NCBI GenBank assembly: GCA_029260795.1 | Contig: JAJDCO010000001.1 | Location: 169,324 to 233,323 of the forward strand | Direction: 5' to 3' | Length of the DNA: 64,000 nucleotides | Origin: Planctomycetota bacterium | GTDB taxonomy: Bacteria > Planctomycetota > OFTM77 | Part shown: one piece after another, positions 47,101 to 55,500 of the stretch | Layout: each line of letters starts with the position of its first letter | Numbering within the stretch: position 1 is the first letter of the stretch | The notes under the pieces: generated by a model | Told to the model about the DNA's origin: nothing | Databases searched by the model: none | Seen by the model: the letters and a program-made list of their open reading frames with translations, nothing else | Program-made: the position numbers and the translations under genes

Positions 47101-47776
47101 GACGCTGCTCTTGATTGAAGAGGTGCAAGGCGAGGCGGCTCGGATCGAGTTCGCGCGCCGCATCGAGGATCGATATGGCGAGGGCCGGGTCGCCGACTCG
47201 GAACGATCGCTGTACTGGATCGACGGCTCTCGACCGGGCGACAACACCTGCACCTACGACAAGGGCGGCTGGGTTTTCTGGATGCTCTTGAACCATCTGG
47301 GCCGGGAGTCGATGCTCAGCGGCCTTCAGCAGTTCATCGCCCATTACCTGAACGATCTCGACCACCCGGTGCTTCAGGACTTGACCGCCTTTCTCAAGCC
47401 GTTCGCTTCGGATCCCGCGGCCTACGACGAGTTCGTGCGTCAATGGTTCGAGACCGTCGTGGTGCCGGAGTACCGGCTCAGCCAGGTCGACAAGCAACCG
47501 CTCGCCGAGGGCGGCTGGCGAGTCCGCATGAAGATCGAGAACGTCGGAACGGGTACCATGCCGGTGGATATCGCAGCGACGCGAGGCGACCGGTTTCCTG
47601 ACGAGGAAGCAGCCGAAGCCGAGGGCTTTCGCGACAGCCGCGTGCGGCGTCGATTGGCTCCAGGTGAAGCACAGGAGATCGAGATCTCGTGTGACTTCGA
47701 TCCGGAGCGAGTCGTCATCGATCCCGACCTGAAGGTGCTCCAGCTTCGTCGCAAGTTCGCCACCCGAGACCTGTGA
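44195..47776 (+). CDS. ABC-2 permease fused to M1 family metallopeptidase
   Basis: 1193 residues. The first ~620 residues hold two sets of ABC-2 type transmembrane segments (opening with PLFWILMLVILLMTWGM; second set opening with LYLFVPLIILQSIMVNQT, then ESLDRERRTGLLSILSTTPL). A last hydrophobic segment (AVPLLLLAALPATAAVLL) leads to an exterior M1-type region. The zinc site is HETAHQWW (His939, Glu940, His943) with Glu963 in LLSEAMAHF. The spacing is one residue longer than classical HExxH-x18-E, as is usual for ABC/M1 fusions. The GxMEN exopeptidase motif is replaced by AGYAQGFPTNITFSE. The fusion is a known family of unclear substrate. Coupled to the ATPase gene by a 4-bp overlap. Confidence 0.92.
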   Translation: MSAARTWEVARLELFRDLKRPLFWILMLVILLMTWGMSSGDMRISSGDSDVGGTKAWITSEFALAQWFSIVTVLVMSFFIAVATGMLPIQERDQRLPELLLSTPLTPGEYVLGKFVGVMGMFAVALTLQLLASAFFNHLLPNAAAAEFHGPFQIGNYVWPILLMVLPYVVFLGGVSLYVGERFQRPILVFVLPVVLVLGCMFFLFTWSPSWLSNELNVFLMLIEPSGFRWLSETWLQVDRGVDFYNQTPVTYDAAFLASRATFAAIGAVAVALAWRRFRRGLRGARVRSRDRSAALAATPRTMQPVISAPLAAIRMSTRTPSALRGFWTVLTGETRALLTQPGLYLFVPLIILQSIMVNQTRVGGFDEPLLWTPGTIAVGSMNTLSLLICLLLLFYTVESLDRERRTGLLSILSTTPLRTGSLLLGKTLANSVVAFAVLVGAVIGCAIVLALQAKVPIRIGPFALVWGLLLIPTFIFWTTLVACLQAMTRSRYTTYALALAFLAWTGYRQVQGDTTWVTNWNLWGAVLWTDFGSFELGRTALILNRAWVLSASLLLGWSTVRLWARRDRDVSQTWHRWHPKRLVRLAVPLLLLAALPATAAVLLNLEVDRGFQGEVSDKKAKDYWRKNVATWTDAKNPTVQFIDADVRLEPAESFLAVRGRYELRNHHDVPLRQIALSRGLHWREVTWTLGGEPFEPEDRAGLMVFTPERPLLPDQSIEIGFAFEGHYPDGATENGGGANEFILASGVVLTGFSASFLPRIGFASNVGVDKDNRADSKVYPDDFFEGVTESGFGAALRYHTRFRIDVPEAYTVNSVGTLRDERIENGRRIALWETDFPVVLANIVAGKWNVRRGEGTAIYHHPDHTYNLDEMIGALDAARKYYSEWFHPYPWAELKVSEFPALAGYAQGFPTNITFSEGIGFLTESDKDSSLAFMVTAHETAHQWWGNLVVPGVGPGANLLSEAMAHFSTLLLIEEVQGEAARIEFARRIEDRYGEGRVADSERSLYWIDGSRPGDNTCTYDKGGWVFWMLLNHLGRESMLSGLQQFIAHYLNDLDHPVLQDLTAFLKPFASDPAAYDEFVRQWFETVVVPEYRLSQVDKQPLAEGGWRVRMKIENVGTGTMPVDIAATRGDRFPDEEAAEAEGFRDSRVRRRLAPGEAQEIEISCDFDPERVVIDPDLKVLQLRRKFATRDL

Positions 47777-47863
47777 GCGCGGCCGCCGGGAGAAAAGCCC
47801 ACGGCGGTCTGCCCGGCCTCGTACCAATCCAGTTGAGTAAGCAATGACGCATTCTGACCCGAT

Positions 47864-47869
47864 AGGAGG
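47864..47869 (+). promoter_or_regulatory. Ribosome-binding site deciding the tricorn start
   Basis: AGGAGG lies ten bases before the ATG at 47880. It favours that start over the in-frame ATG at 47844, which lies upstream of it and would hide the signal peptide. Confidence 0.75.
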
Positions 47870-47879
47870 AGTCCGACCG

Positions 47880-50800
47880 ATGACTCGCATTGCGATCCTG
47901 ACCGCGCTTGTCGCGGTGCTCGCCGGCCACGCCCAGGCGGAAGCGCCGGGCGCCGAATCCGGCATGCTGCGCTTCCCCGACGTGGGCGCGACACACATCG
48001 TGTTCGTCTACGCCAACGACCTGTGGCTGGTCCCGCGAGAGGGCGGCATCGCCCAGCCGCTCGCCAGCCCGGCGGGCTCCGAGCGCAACCCCAAGTTCAG
48101 CCCCGACGGGATGCAGATCGCCTTCATGGGCAACTATGACGGCGGGAACGACCTCTACACGATCCCGGTGGCGGGCGGCATCCCCGAGCGAGTCACCTTC
48201 CATCCCTCGACCGAGATCTTCTCGGATTGGGCAGCCTCCGATCGACTCGTGTTCTCCACCTCGGCCTTCTCGGGCATCGGCCGCGCGCCCCTGCTCATGA
48301 CCGTCGCCCCGAGCGGTGGCCTCCCCGAGGCCTTGCCCGTGCCCTACGGCATGAATGGGACGCTCAACGCCGACGGCCGCTGGCTCGCCTACACGCCAAA
48401 CTCCCGCGACAACCGCAACTGGAAGCGCTACCGCGGCGGCATGGCCACCGACATCTGGCTCTTCAACGTCCAGTCCAAGGAGTCCCAGCGCCTGACCGAT
48501 TGGGAAGGCACCGACTCGATTCCGATGTGGCACCGCAAGGACGTCTACTACCTCTCCGACCGCGGTCCAGCGCATCGGCTCAACATTTGGACCTTCGACG
48601 CCGAGAGCGGCACCCATCGCCAGATCACCTTCTACGAGGACTTCGACGTCAAGTGGCCCTCGATCGGGCCCGGCGCGAATGGGGAAGGCGAGATCGTCTT
48701 CCAGAACAACTCGGGGCTTCACCTGCTCGATCTGGCCACCGAGAAGGCCCGCGAAGTCAAGGTCGAGGTCCCCGGCGCGCGCGATTCGCTGCGACCCGAG
48801 TCGGTCGACTTCTCCTCGTATCTCAGAAACGCCGGCATCTCGCCGAGTGGCAAGCGCGTCGTCGTCGAAGCCCGCGGTGAGATCTGGACCCTTCCGGCCG
48901 AGAACGGCCTTCCCCGCAACCTCACCCAGACCAACGGCGTCGCCGAGCGTGATCCGGCTTGGAGCCCCGATGGCCGCTGGATCGCCTACTTCTCGGACGC
49001 TACCGGCGAGTACGAGATCTACCTCACGCAATCGGACGGCAAAGGCGAGACCCGACAGCTCACCGAGGACGGCCGCGGCTACCGCTATAACCCGACCTGG
49101 TCTCCCGACTCGAAGAAGATCGCCTACAGCGATCTCACGGGCTCGATCCACATCTACGACATCGAGTCGAGCGAGTCGACCTTCGTCGCCAAGGACGAGA
49201 CCTCCGAGTGGGGGGTGGCCGTCAACTGGGCGCCGGACAGCCGGTGGCTGACCTTCGCGCACACGGGACTCGATTCACGCCAGAGCTCGATCAAGATCTA
49301 CGATCTCGAGAACATGAAGCTGACGCAGGTCACGAGCGACATGTTCAGCGACGGCAGCCCGGTCTTCGACCGGCAAGGTGACTGGCTCTACTTCACCAGC
49401 GGTCGCAACTTCAACAACCTGAGCATGTCGTCGATCGACTCCAACTACATCCACGAGAACGTGGGCGTGTTGCTCGCCGTGCCGCTGCGCTCCGATGTCG
49501 AGTATCCCTGGACTCCGAAGAGCGACGAGGAGACTTGGAGCGAAGAGAAGGAGGAGACCGAGGACGCCGAGGACGCCGAGGAGTCTTCGGAGGATGAAGA
49601 CGAGCCCGCGCCAGCGGATGCGAATCCGGCAGGAGACCAGACTCCGGACGACGGCGTGACCGGTGTCTGGTCGGGATCGTTTGCCATCCCCGGAATGGGC
49701 GAGATGCCCTTCACGATGACGATCACGCTCTCGGGCAATCAGATCAACGGCTCGGTCGAGTCCGGCATGGGCACGGCCACGGTTTCGGGAACCTACGACA
49801 AGGCAACTGGTCAGTGCCAAGGGACCTTCCTGACCTCCGAAGGCGAATCGCTGAGCTTCTCCGGAACGCTCTCGAGCGGCTCCTTGAACTGGGTCGTGTC
49901 CTCACCGGAGGGCGACGTCAACGTCGAGGCCAGCCGGGACAGCGGCGGTGACGCTGGCTCCGAGCCCTCAGACGACGGCGCAAAGAAGACCAAGAAGGGC
50001 AAGCCCAAGGTCGTCAAGAAAGTCGAGATCGAGTTCGAAGGCTTCGAGCGGCGCGCCATCCAGCTGCCGGTCGCGGCCGGGAGCTTCGGCAACCTTCGCG
50101 TCAACGACAAGAATCAGCTCCTGTATGCTCGCCGCGGTCAGAATGGCGGGATCAAGCTGTTCGATCTGAAGGACGACAAGCGCATCGAGAAGACCGTCAC
50201 CGGCGGCGGTGGCTTCACGCTCTCGGCCGATGGCAAGAAGATGTTGATCCTGCGAGGTCGCTCGCCGGCCATCGGCAATGCCTCGGCGGGAAGCTCTCCG
50301 AAGAACGTCGTCACCGACGGAATGGACTTCCCGATCGATCCGCGCGAGGAGTGGCCGCAGCTCTTCACCGATGCGTGGCGCCTCTTCCGGGACTACTTCT
50401 ACGCCGAGAACATGCACGGCGTGGACTGGAAGGGCATTCACGACCACTACCGCCCGATGATCGATGCCTGCGTGACTCGCAATGACGTCGACTACGTCAT
50501 TCGTGAGGTCATCGCCGAGCTCAACTGCGGTCATACCTACTTCCGCGGCGGCCCGCTCGAGCGTGCCTCGTCGGTCGGCGTCGGCTTGCTCGGATGTGAC
50601 TTCTCCTTCGAGAACGGTGCCTATCGCATCGCTGGGATCGTCGAGGGCGGCGTGTGGGATGCCGATGTCCGCGGACCGCTCAGCCAGCCCGGCGTCGACG
50701 TGAAGGCAGGGGACTACCTCCTGGCAGTCAACGGCGAGACGATGGATGTCACGCGCGACCCGTGGGCGGCCTTCGTCGGTCTGTCCGGCAAGGGCGTCGA

Positions 50801-51590
50801 GCTGACCGTCAGCGACAAGCCGACGCTCGACGACGACGCCCGTCGGGTGTGGGTCAAGACGATCGGCTCCGAGTCGAATCTGCGCTACCGCGCCTGGATC
50901 GAGAAGAATCGGGCCTACGTCGCCGAGGTGACCGGGGGGAAGGTGGGATACATCTACGTGCCCGACACCGGCGCAAATGGTCGCAACAACTTCTTCCGCC
51001 AGCTCTATGGCCAAACCCACCTCTCCGCCCTCATCGTCGACGAGCGCTGGAACGGCGGCGGCTGGTTCCCGAATCGCGAGATCGAAGCGCTCGATCGCCC
51101 GATCACCAACTACTGGGCTCGTCGACATGGACGCGCCATGGCGACTCCGGCCGATGCCCATCAGGGGCCGAAGTGCATGCTCATCAACCGGGACTCGGGC
51201 TCGGGTGGCGACATGTTCCCCTACCTGTTCAAGCAGGCCGGCCTCGGCAAGCTGATCGGCACGCGCACCTGGGGTGGCCTCGTCGGCTACTCCGGAAGCC
51301 CGTCCTTGATCGACGGCGCGACTCTCTCCATTCCGTCCTTCGGGTTCTACGAGCGCGATGGGACATGGGGCGTGGAGGGGCACGGAGTCGACCCGGACAT
51401 CGAGGTTCTCGACGATCCGGCCATGATGCAGGACGGCGCCGACCCACAGCTGGACACGGCGATTCGCGTGATGCTCTCCGAGCTCGCGACAGATGCCTTC
51501 CAAGCACCGCCCGAGCCGGCCGATCCCGATCGCCGCGGCATGGGCCTCCCCGAAGCCGACCGCAACCAGTTCCCGAAGGGGAACGACTAG
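47880..51590 (+). CDS. Tricorn-type serine protease (S41) with acidic linker and extra beta domain
   Basis: 1236 residues with a signal peptide (MTRIAILTALVAVLAGHAQA), so exported, unlike archaeal tricorn. Residues about 30-540 form TolB/WD40-like propellers (PKFSPDGMQIAFMGNYDG, PAWSPDGRWIAYFSD). An acidic run at about 546-590 precedes a ~95-residue beta-rich insert (GVTGVWSGSFAIPGMGEMPF to VEASRDS), then a Lys-rich linker. The C-terminal part has the tricorn core domain, PDZ and S41 protease: His885 in ELNCGHTYF, VGVGLLGCDF at the PDZ start, and the nucleophile region INRDSGSGGDMFPY, where Ser1108 is the likely nucleophile. It probably degrades peptides outside the cytoplasm. A strong terminator follows. 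Confidence 0.93.
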   Translation: MTRIAILTALVAVLAGHAQAEAPGAESGMLRFPDVGATHIVFVYANDLWLVPREGGIAQPLASPAGSERNPKFSPDGMQIAFMGNYDGGNDLYTIPVAGGIPERVTFHPSTEIFSDWAASDRLVFSTSAFSGIGRAPLLMTVAPSGGLPEALPVPYGMNGTLNADGRWLAYTPNSRDNRNWKRYRGGMATDIWLFNVQSKESQRLTDWEGTDSIPMWHRKDVYYLSDRGPAHRLNIWTFDAESGTHRQITFYEDFDVKWPSIGPGANGEGEIVFQNNSGLHLLDLATEKAREVKVEVPGARDSLRPESVDFSSYLRNAGISPSGKRVVVEARGEIWTLPAENGLPRNLTQTNGVAERDPAWSPDGRWIAYFSDATGEYEIYLTQSDGKGETRQLTEDGRGYRYNPTWSPDSKKIAYSDLTGSIHIYDIESSESTFVAKDETSEWGVAVNWAPDSRWLTFAHTGLDSRQSSIKIYDLENMKLTQVTSDMFSDGSPVFDRQGDWLYFTSGRNFNNLSMSSIDSNYIHENVGVLLAVPLRSDVEYPWTPKSDEETWSEEKEETEDAEDAEESSEDEDEPAPADANPAGDQTPDDGVTGVWSGSFAIPGMGEMPFTMTITLSGNQINGSVESGMGTATVSGTYDKATGQCQGTFLTSEGESLSFSGTLSSGSLNWVVSSPEGDVNVEASRDSGGDAGSEPSDDGAKKTKKGKPKVVKKVEIEFEGFERRAIQLPVAAGSFGNLRVNDKNQLLYARRGQNGGIKLFDLKDDKRIEKTVTGGGGFTLSADGKKMLILRGRSPAIGNASAGSSPKNVVTDGMDFPIDPREEWPQLFTDAWRLFRDYFYAENMHGVDWKGIHDHYRPMIDACVTRNDVDYVIREVIAELNCGHTYFRGGPLERASSVGVGLLGCDFSFENGAYRIAGIVEGGVWDADVRGPLSQPGVDVKAGDYLLAVNGETMDVTRDPWAAFVGLSGKGVELTVSDKPTLDDDARRVWVKTIGSESNLRYRAWIEKNRAYVAEVTGGKVGYIYVPDTGANGRNNFFRQLYGQTHLSALIVDERWNGGGWFPNREIEALDRPITNYWARRHGRAMATPADAHQGPKCMLINRDSGSGGDMFPYLFKQAGLGKLIGTRTWGGLVGYSGSPSLIDGATLSIPSFGFYERDGTWGVEGHGVDPDIEVLDDPAMMQDGADPQLDTAIRVMLSELATDAFQAPPEPADPDRRGMGLPEADRNQFPKGND

Positions 51591-51626
51591 CCGTCCAAAG
51601 CCGAGGAGCCCGTCCGTTCATGAACA

Positions 51627-51668
51627 CGACCCGGGATCGAGTCTTCGATCCCGGGTCGCTTTCTTGGC
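51627..51668. terminator. Strong rho-independent terminator between convergent genes
   Basis: A 14-bp perfect stem, CGACCCGGGATCGA (51627-51640) with TCGATCCCGGGTCG (51645-51658), closes a four-base loop GTCT and is followed on the plus strand by CTTTCTTGG. It lies 37 bases after the tricorn stop and 50 bases before the end of the convergent HEAT gene. Confidence 0.85.
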
Positions 51669-51717
51669 AGAACGAGGCTGTTCGGTGCCCGTTCCGGCAC
51701 CGAACGCGGCTCGACGC

Positions 51718-53562
51718 CTACTTCAGACTCGCGACCTCGCGGACGAAGTCGAACGATCCTTCCGAGCTCGTGTCCTGGGTCACGCGCGCCAGGACCGAGC
51801 CAGAGCGCGCTTCGACGATCTGTCCCAGTGCCACGGCGGCACGGGCCCGAGCGATGGACTGGGCAGTCGAGGATCCCGCCAACGCCATCAGGGCTTCGGC
51901 ACCGTGCGGGCTTCGGAGGCCACCAAGGGCTTCGGCCCAGGTGCTCTGATCGAGCGCATGACGGGCGCGAGACAAAGAGCGACACGCAAGCGCCGGAGCC
52001 TCGGCATCACCGATGAGCCAGAGTGCCGTCGCCGCTTCGACTCGCGGATGACGCTCGGAGCTCTCAGCGAGCAGCCCCTGAAGCGTGCGTGACGAGCGAG
52101 CGCTGCCGAGCAGCCCGAGCGCCATGCCTCCGAACGACTGGAACCGACGATCTCGGCTGTCGGCGACCGCCTGCTCGATGGTGGGCGCGGCGTCTCGATC
52201 CGTCGAGAGCCCCATCGCCAACACCAGCGCTGAGCGAATCGTGCCGTTGCGCTCGGAGAGGAAGGCCTCGCGGAGCGCTTGGTGGGCGCCGACATCGGCG
52301 GGACGACCGTGCTGCCAGACGCCCAGGGATAGGCAGAGCCAGGCCCGATCATCGGGGTGGGTCTGGGCGCGCAAGGCACGGATGAGCTCCTCCCGGGCCG
52401 CCGAGCCTCCCAGCGATCCGAGCGCCATGGCGGCGGCGTGGCGAAGCCCCGGGTCACCCTCGTGGCGAAGCACCTGTCGGAGCAGCTTCACCGCCGATTC
52501 GTCCGCCGTTCCCGACAGCATGCGGCCATAGCCGACGAGGGCCGCAGCCCGCACCAGGCGATGGGGCTTGCGGTCACGGATCAGCAGCTCCAGCGTCGGC
52601 CGACCACTCGGATCACCGATCTTGCCCAGCGCCTCGGGAATGATGGCCTGAGCGCCGACGGGAAGATCGTCGACGGCGAGGCGTTGGACGAGGAGAGGAA
52701 CGGCTGCTCGCGCCTCGGGACCCATGAGGCCGAGGGCGGCAATGGCCGCACCGACCAGCTCGGCTCGATCTTCCTCGCGCTGAATCACGCGCAGCAGAGA
52801 CGGAACCGAATCCCGGTGTCCCTCCAACCCGAGGCCGAGGACGGCATAGCTTCGCATGCGAGGCTCGACGCCGTTCGGTCTGCGGGCGATCGCCCGGCCG
52901 CTCGGCTCATCGAGCGCCAAGGACTGTAGGATCGGACGCGCTTCGGGAAGCCTGCGCAGCCCGAGGGCGAGCGCGGCTCGTTCACGCACGTGATGATGTT
53001 CGTCGGCCAGGAGCGGAATCAACGCCTCGAGGTGCTCGGCGGACTCGACGGTCCTCCCATAGGGCAGAACGGCGCTCTCCCGGACGGTGACGTCCTCGGA
53101 TCGCAGCAGCTTCGCGAGCGTCGCACGAATCTCGGCCACTGGAACGGCTTGCCGCTTTGCGAGCAGGTGCCCGCGCCCGAGAAAGCTCCCCTCATCGGTG
53201 ATCGGTGGCTGCCACTCCTCGGTCCGAGCCAGGTAGCGATCTCGATGGAGCTCCCACCAAATCTCCCAGCTCGCAAACGTGGCGGCCCGGCGGCGACGAC
53301 CCGTCACGGGTGCGTGGCTGGGCAGGCCGACGATCGGCTTGGCGGTCGCGGGCGGCGCGGGTTGCGGCGACGGTGTGTTCGCTCCCGTGCCGGGAGCGGG
53401 TGTCGTATCCGTCGGCGTCCCGATGAGCGAAGGCGTCACATCCGTCGGGAACGGAGGAGGTACAGGATTCTCATCTGCTCCGCCTCCTCCTCCTTCTCCC
53501 TCACATTGACCCGGTAGGAAGCTGGTCGCCAGCAGAAGTACGCTCGATAGAGTGACGAACAT
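51718..53562 (-). CDS. Secreted HEAT-repeat protein
   Basis: 614 residues. A signal peptide (MFVTLSSVLLLATSFLPG) is followed by a Gly-rich stretch and a Pro/Thr-rich linker to about residue 80. From about 140 to the end the protein is built of HEAT/PBS-lyase-type helical repeats of roughly 35-40 residues, for example VRERAALALGLRRLPEARPI, GLRHAAAMALGSLGGSAARE and IRSALVLAMGLSTDRDAAPT. HEAT solenoids bind proteins; no catalytic residue was seen. It is divergent from a gene that encodes HEAT repeats plus a VWA domain, 306 bases away, which suggests a linked function. Confidence 0.85.
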   Translation of the reverse strand: MFVTLSSVLLLATSFLPGQCEGEGGGGGADENPVPPPFPTDVTPSLIGTPTDTTPAPGTGANTPSPQPAPPATAKPIVGLPSHAPVTGRRRRAATFASWEIWWELHRDRYLARTEEWQPPITDEGSFLGRGHLLAKRQAVPVAEIRATLAKLLRSEDVTVRESAVLPYGRTVESAEHLEALIPLLADEHHHVRERAALALGLRRLPEARPILQSLALDEPSGRAIARRPNGVEPRMRSYAVLGLGLEGHRDSVPSLLRVIQREEDRAELVGAAIAALGLMGPEARAAVPLLVQRLAVDDLPVGAQAIIPEALGKIGDPSGRPTLELLIRDRKPHRLVRAAALVGYGRMLSGTADESAVKLLRQVLRHEGDPGLRHAAAMALGSLGGSAAREELIRALRAQTHPDDRAWLCLSLGVWQHGRPADVGAHQALREAFLSERNGTIRSALVLAMGLSTDRDAAPTIEQAVADSRDRRFQSFGGMALGLLGSARSSRTLQGLLAESSERHPRVEAATALWLIGDAEAPALACRSLSRARHALDQSTWAEALGGLRSPHGAEALMALAGSSTAQSIARARAAVALGQIVEARSGSVLARVTQDTSSEGSFDFVREVASLK

Positions 53563-53868
53563 TGAAGGGCTCCCCTTGTGGCACGTGCCTTGTCGCGGCT
53601 ACGGCGGCGCACAGCGCGTCAGCGCATCGGACGTGGCAGGATGCGGGCAGCTCCTCCGGTCGAATCCAGGCTAGAGGTTGTTCGGGTGCGCCGTCAAGCA
53701 CTCAGCCCGGACTCGGCTCCCGAACCGCTTCGCGGGACCGGGTCGCCGCGGGAGAGAGGGTAGGTGTTGCTGCGTCCTGGCGTCGATGCTGCGACTCCGA
53801 TTACCATCGAGGCACCGGAACCTGCCTGCATCGCGGCGCGTCGCCGATCCGACGCTCAGGAGGAGTCC
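53563..53868. other. Divergent intergenic region, no gene
   Basis: These 306 bases lie between two divergently transcribed HEAT-repeat genes and should contain both promoters. I see no tRNA, repeat family or convincing promoter boxes. An AGGAGGAG ribosome-binding site occupies the right end. Confidence 0.5.
53858..53865 (+). promoter_or_regulatory. Ribosome-binding site deciding the HEAT-VWA start
   Basis: AGGAGGAG ends three bases before the ATG at 53869. It supports that start over the in-frame codon at 53764. Confidence 0.75.
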
Positions 53869-55500
53869 ATGTCGATCGCTTACTGGCTGATCGCCACTCT
53901 GGTCTCGCCCCTCGTCGAAGACGACACGCTCGATCTCCGTCGATTCCTGGCGAAGTATCGTGGCGGTGGCGTGACAGCGTCCGTCATCGGCCGGCTGATC
54001 CCGAGCGTGGAGCCGCCGCCGGCCTTTCCCACCTATGAGCGAGCGCGCGCCAAGCTTCGCGCCCACCCGACGATCGCGGGTGCGAAGGTGCTGCTCGATG
54101 CCGCCGTGCTGAAGCTGGACGACGACCCCGAGAGCGAGCTGCGACGCTTCGGGGCACAGCAACCTTGGGTGATTCGCAGACGAGCGATCGACGATCTCCG
54201 AGGACACTTCCGCGACGAGGCGATTCAGGCCTGGGCCGTCGACCGGCTGGGGGAGGCCGATCTCGGCGAGGACCGACGTCGGGTGCTCGTCGAGTATCTC
54301 GGTGCGGCGCACCGCCAGGTGCCTCGAGCCGTCAACGAGCCCCTCTTGCTCGAATCGCTGCGACACTCCGATGCGGGGGTCCGTGCGCAAGCCGCCAGTG
54401 CGCTGGGCCCGATCATCGCCAAGGAGGACCTCGAGCGGCTGATGCGCGCGCTCTACGATCCGAACGCGATCGTCCGCGTGCGGGCCGCCGGCGCACTCCG
54501 GAAGGCACTGACTCGGCACGAGGAAGAGCTGGACGACGCCCGACGATCCCGTCTGGTGGCGCTCATGGCTCATCGGCTCACCGATGAGGACTCGCAGGTG
54601 CGCCTGCTGGTGGCCGAGCTGCTGCGCGACTACCCGCATCCGAGTGCTCTGCCTCGCCTGGTCGCGGCCTTGGCGGCCGAGGAAACGCGGAGGGGAACCA
54701 TCGAAGCCCGACTCCGATTTCGAATCGCCGTCGAGGATCTCCTTCTGAAGCTCACGGGCGCGGGCTCACCGGAGTGGACGGCCGAGCAATGGAGCGGTTG
54801 GCTCGCTCGAAACGGAAGCGCGGTGACGGCGGTGGGAGACCTGCCGAGACGAACGAGTGACGTGCCCGTCCAGCGCACCCACGCCCCCTACTTTGGCCGC
54901 GAGGTCGACTCGGACCATGTCGTCTTCGTGATGGACTTCTCGGGCTCCATGCGGCGGCGACCCGGGACCACGGCCCATGACAGCGGCGACGGCGACCGGC
55001 TCATGGGTAGCCGCATCGGCCTGGCCCGCCAGCAGTTTCGCCGCTACCTCGAGGCACTCGACGAGACTCATTACTTCAATGTGGTGATCTTTGCCGTCGG
55101 GGCCCAATCGGCATTCGACGATCTGGTGCCCGGGACTCGAGAGAATCGAGCTCGCGCCTGGGCCTTCGTCGAGCAGGTCAAGCTCGGCGGTGAAACGGAC
55201 CTGTTCGCGGGCATCGTCAAGGGACTGCGCACGGCCGGGCTGGATTCGGAGGTCCGCTTCGGTACCCAGGCCGACACGATCTACCTTCTCAGCGACGGGG
55301 TTCCCACCGCAGGTGTCGTCACGGACCCGAGCGACATCGTGCGCACGATCACCAAGATGAACGAGTCCTCGGGCGTCCGAATCCACGTCGTCGATCTCGG
55401 GGCACGCCACCAAGCGTTTCAGCATCACCTGCAACGCCTGGCTCTACTCAACGGCGGCGACTACATCCGCGCCCAGGGCGACGAGGCGGATCAGCGCTGA
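53869..55500 (+). CDS. HEAT-repeat protein with C-terminal von Willebrand factor A domain
   Basis: 543 residues. A weak N-terminal hydrophobic stretch (MSIAYWLIATLVSPLVE) may be a signal or anchor. Residues about 90-300 are HEAT-like repeats (VRAQAASALGPIIAKEDLER, VRVRAAGALRKALT). A VWA domain follows from about 350: VVFVMDFSGSM carries the metal-ion-dependent adhesion site with Asp356, Ser358 and Ser360, GGETDLFAGI gives the Thr and IYLLSDGVPT the second Asp. VWA domains bind protein partners through a metal ion. It is divergent from the secreted HEAT protein gene. No AAA+ ATPase partner, common for bacterial VWA proteins, is nearby. Function unknown. Confidence 0.87.
   Translation: MSIAYWLIATLVSPLVEDDTLDLRRFLAKYRGGGVTASVIGRLIPSVEPPPAFPTYERARAKLRAHPTIAGAKVLLDAAVLKLDDDPESELRRFGAQQPWVIRRRAIDDLRGHFRDEAIQAWAVDRLGEADLGEDRRRVLVEYLGAAHRQVPRAVNEPLLLESLRHSDAGVRAQAASALGPIIAKEDLERLMRALYDPNAIVRVRAAGALRKALTRHEEELDDARRSRLVALMAHRLTDEDSQVRLLVAELLRDYPHPSALPRLVAALAAEETRRGTIEARLRFRIAVEDLLLKLTGAGSPEWTAEQWSGWLARNGSAVTAVGDLPRRTSDVPVQRTHAPYFGREVDSDHVVFVMDFSGSMRRRPGTTAHDSGDGDRLMGSRIGLARQQFRRYLEALDETHYFNVVIFAVGAQSAFDDLVPGTRENRARAWAFVEQVKLGGETDLFAGIVKGLRTAGLDSEVRFGTQADTIYLLSDGVPTAGVVTDPSDIVRTITKMNESSGVRIHVVDLGARHQAFQHHLQRLALLNGGDYIRAQGDEADQR

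Noticed and set aside
47777..47843. CCGCCG...CGGCGG hairpin after the ABC/M1 gene as a terminator
   Set aside because: Only six base pairs with a 13-base loop and no T run; too weak to report as a feature.
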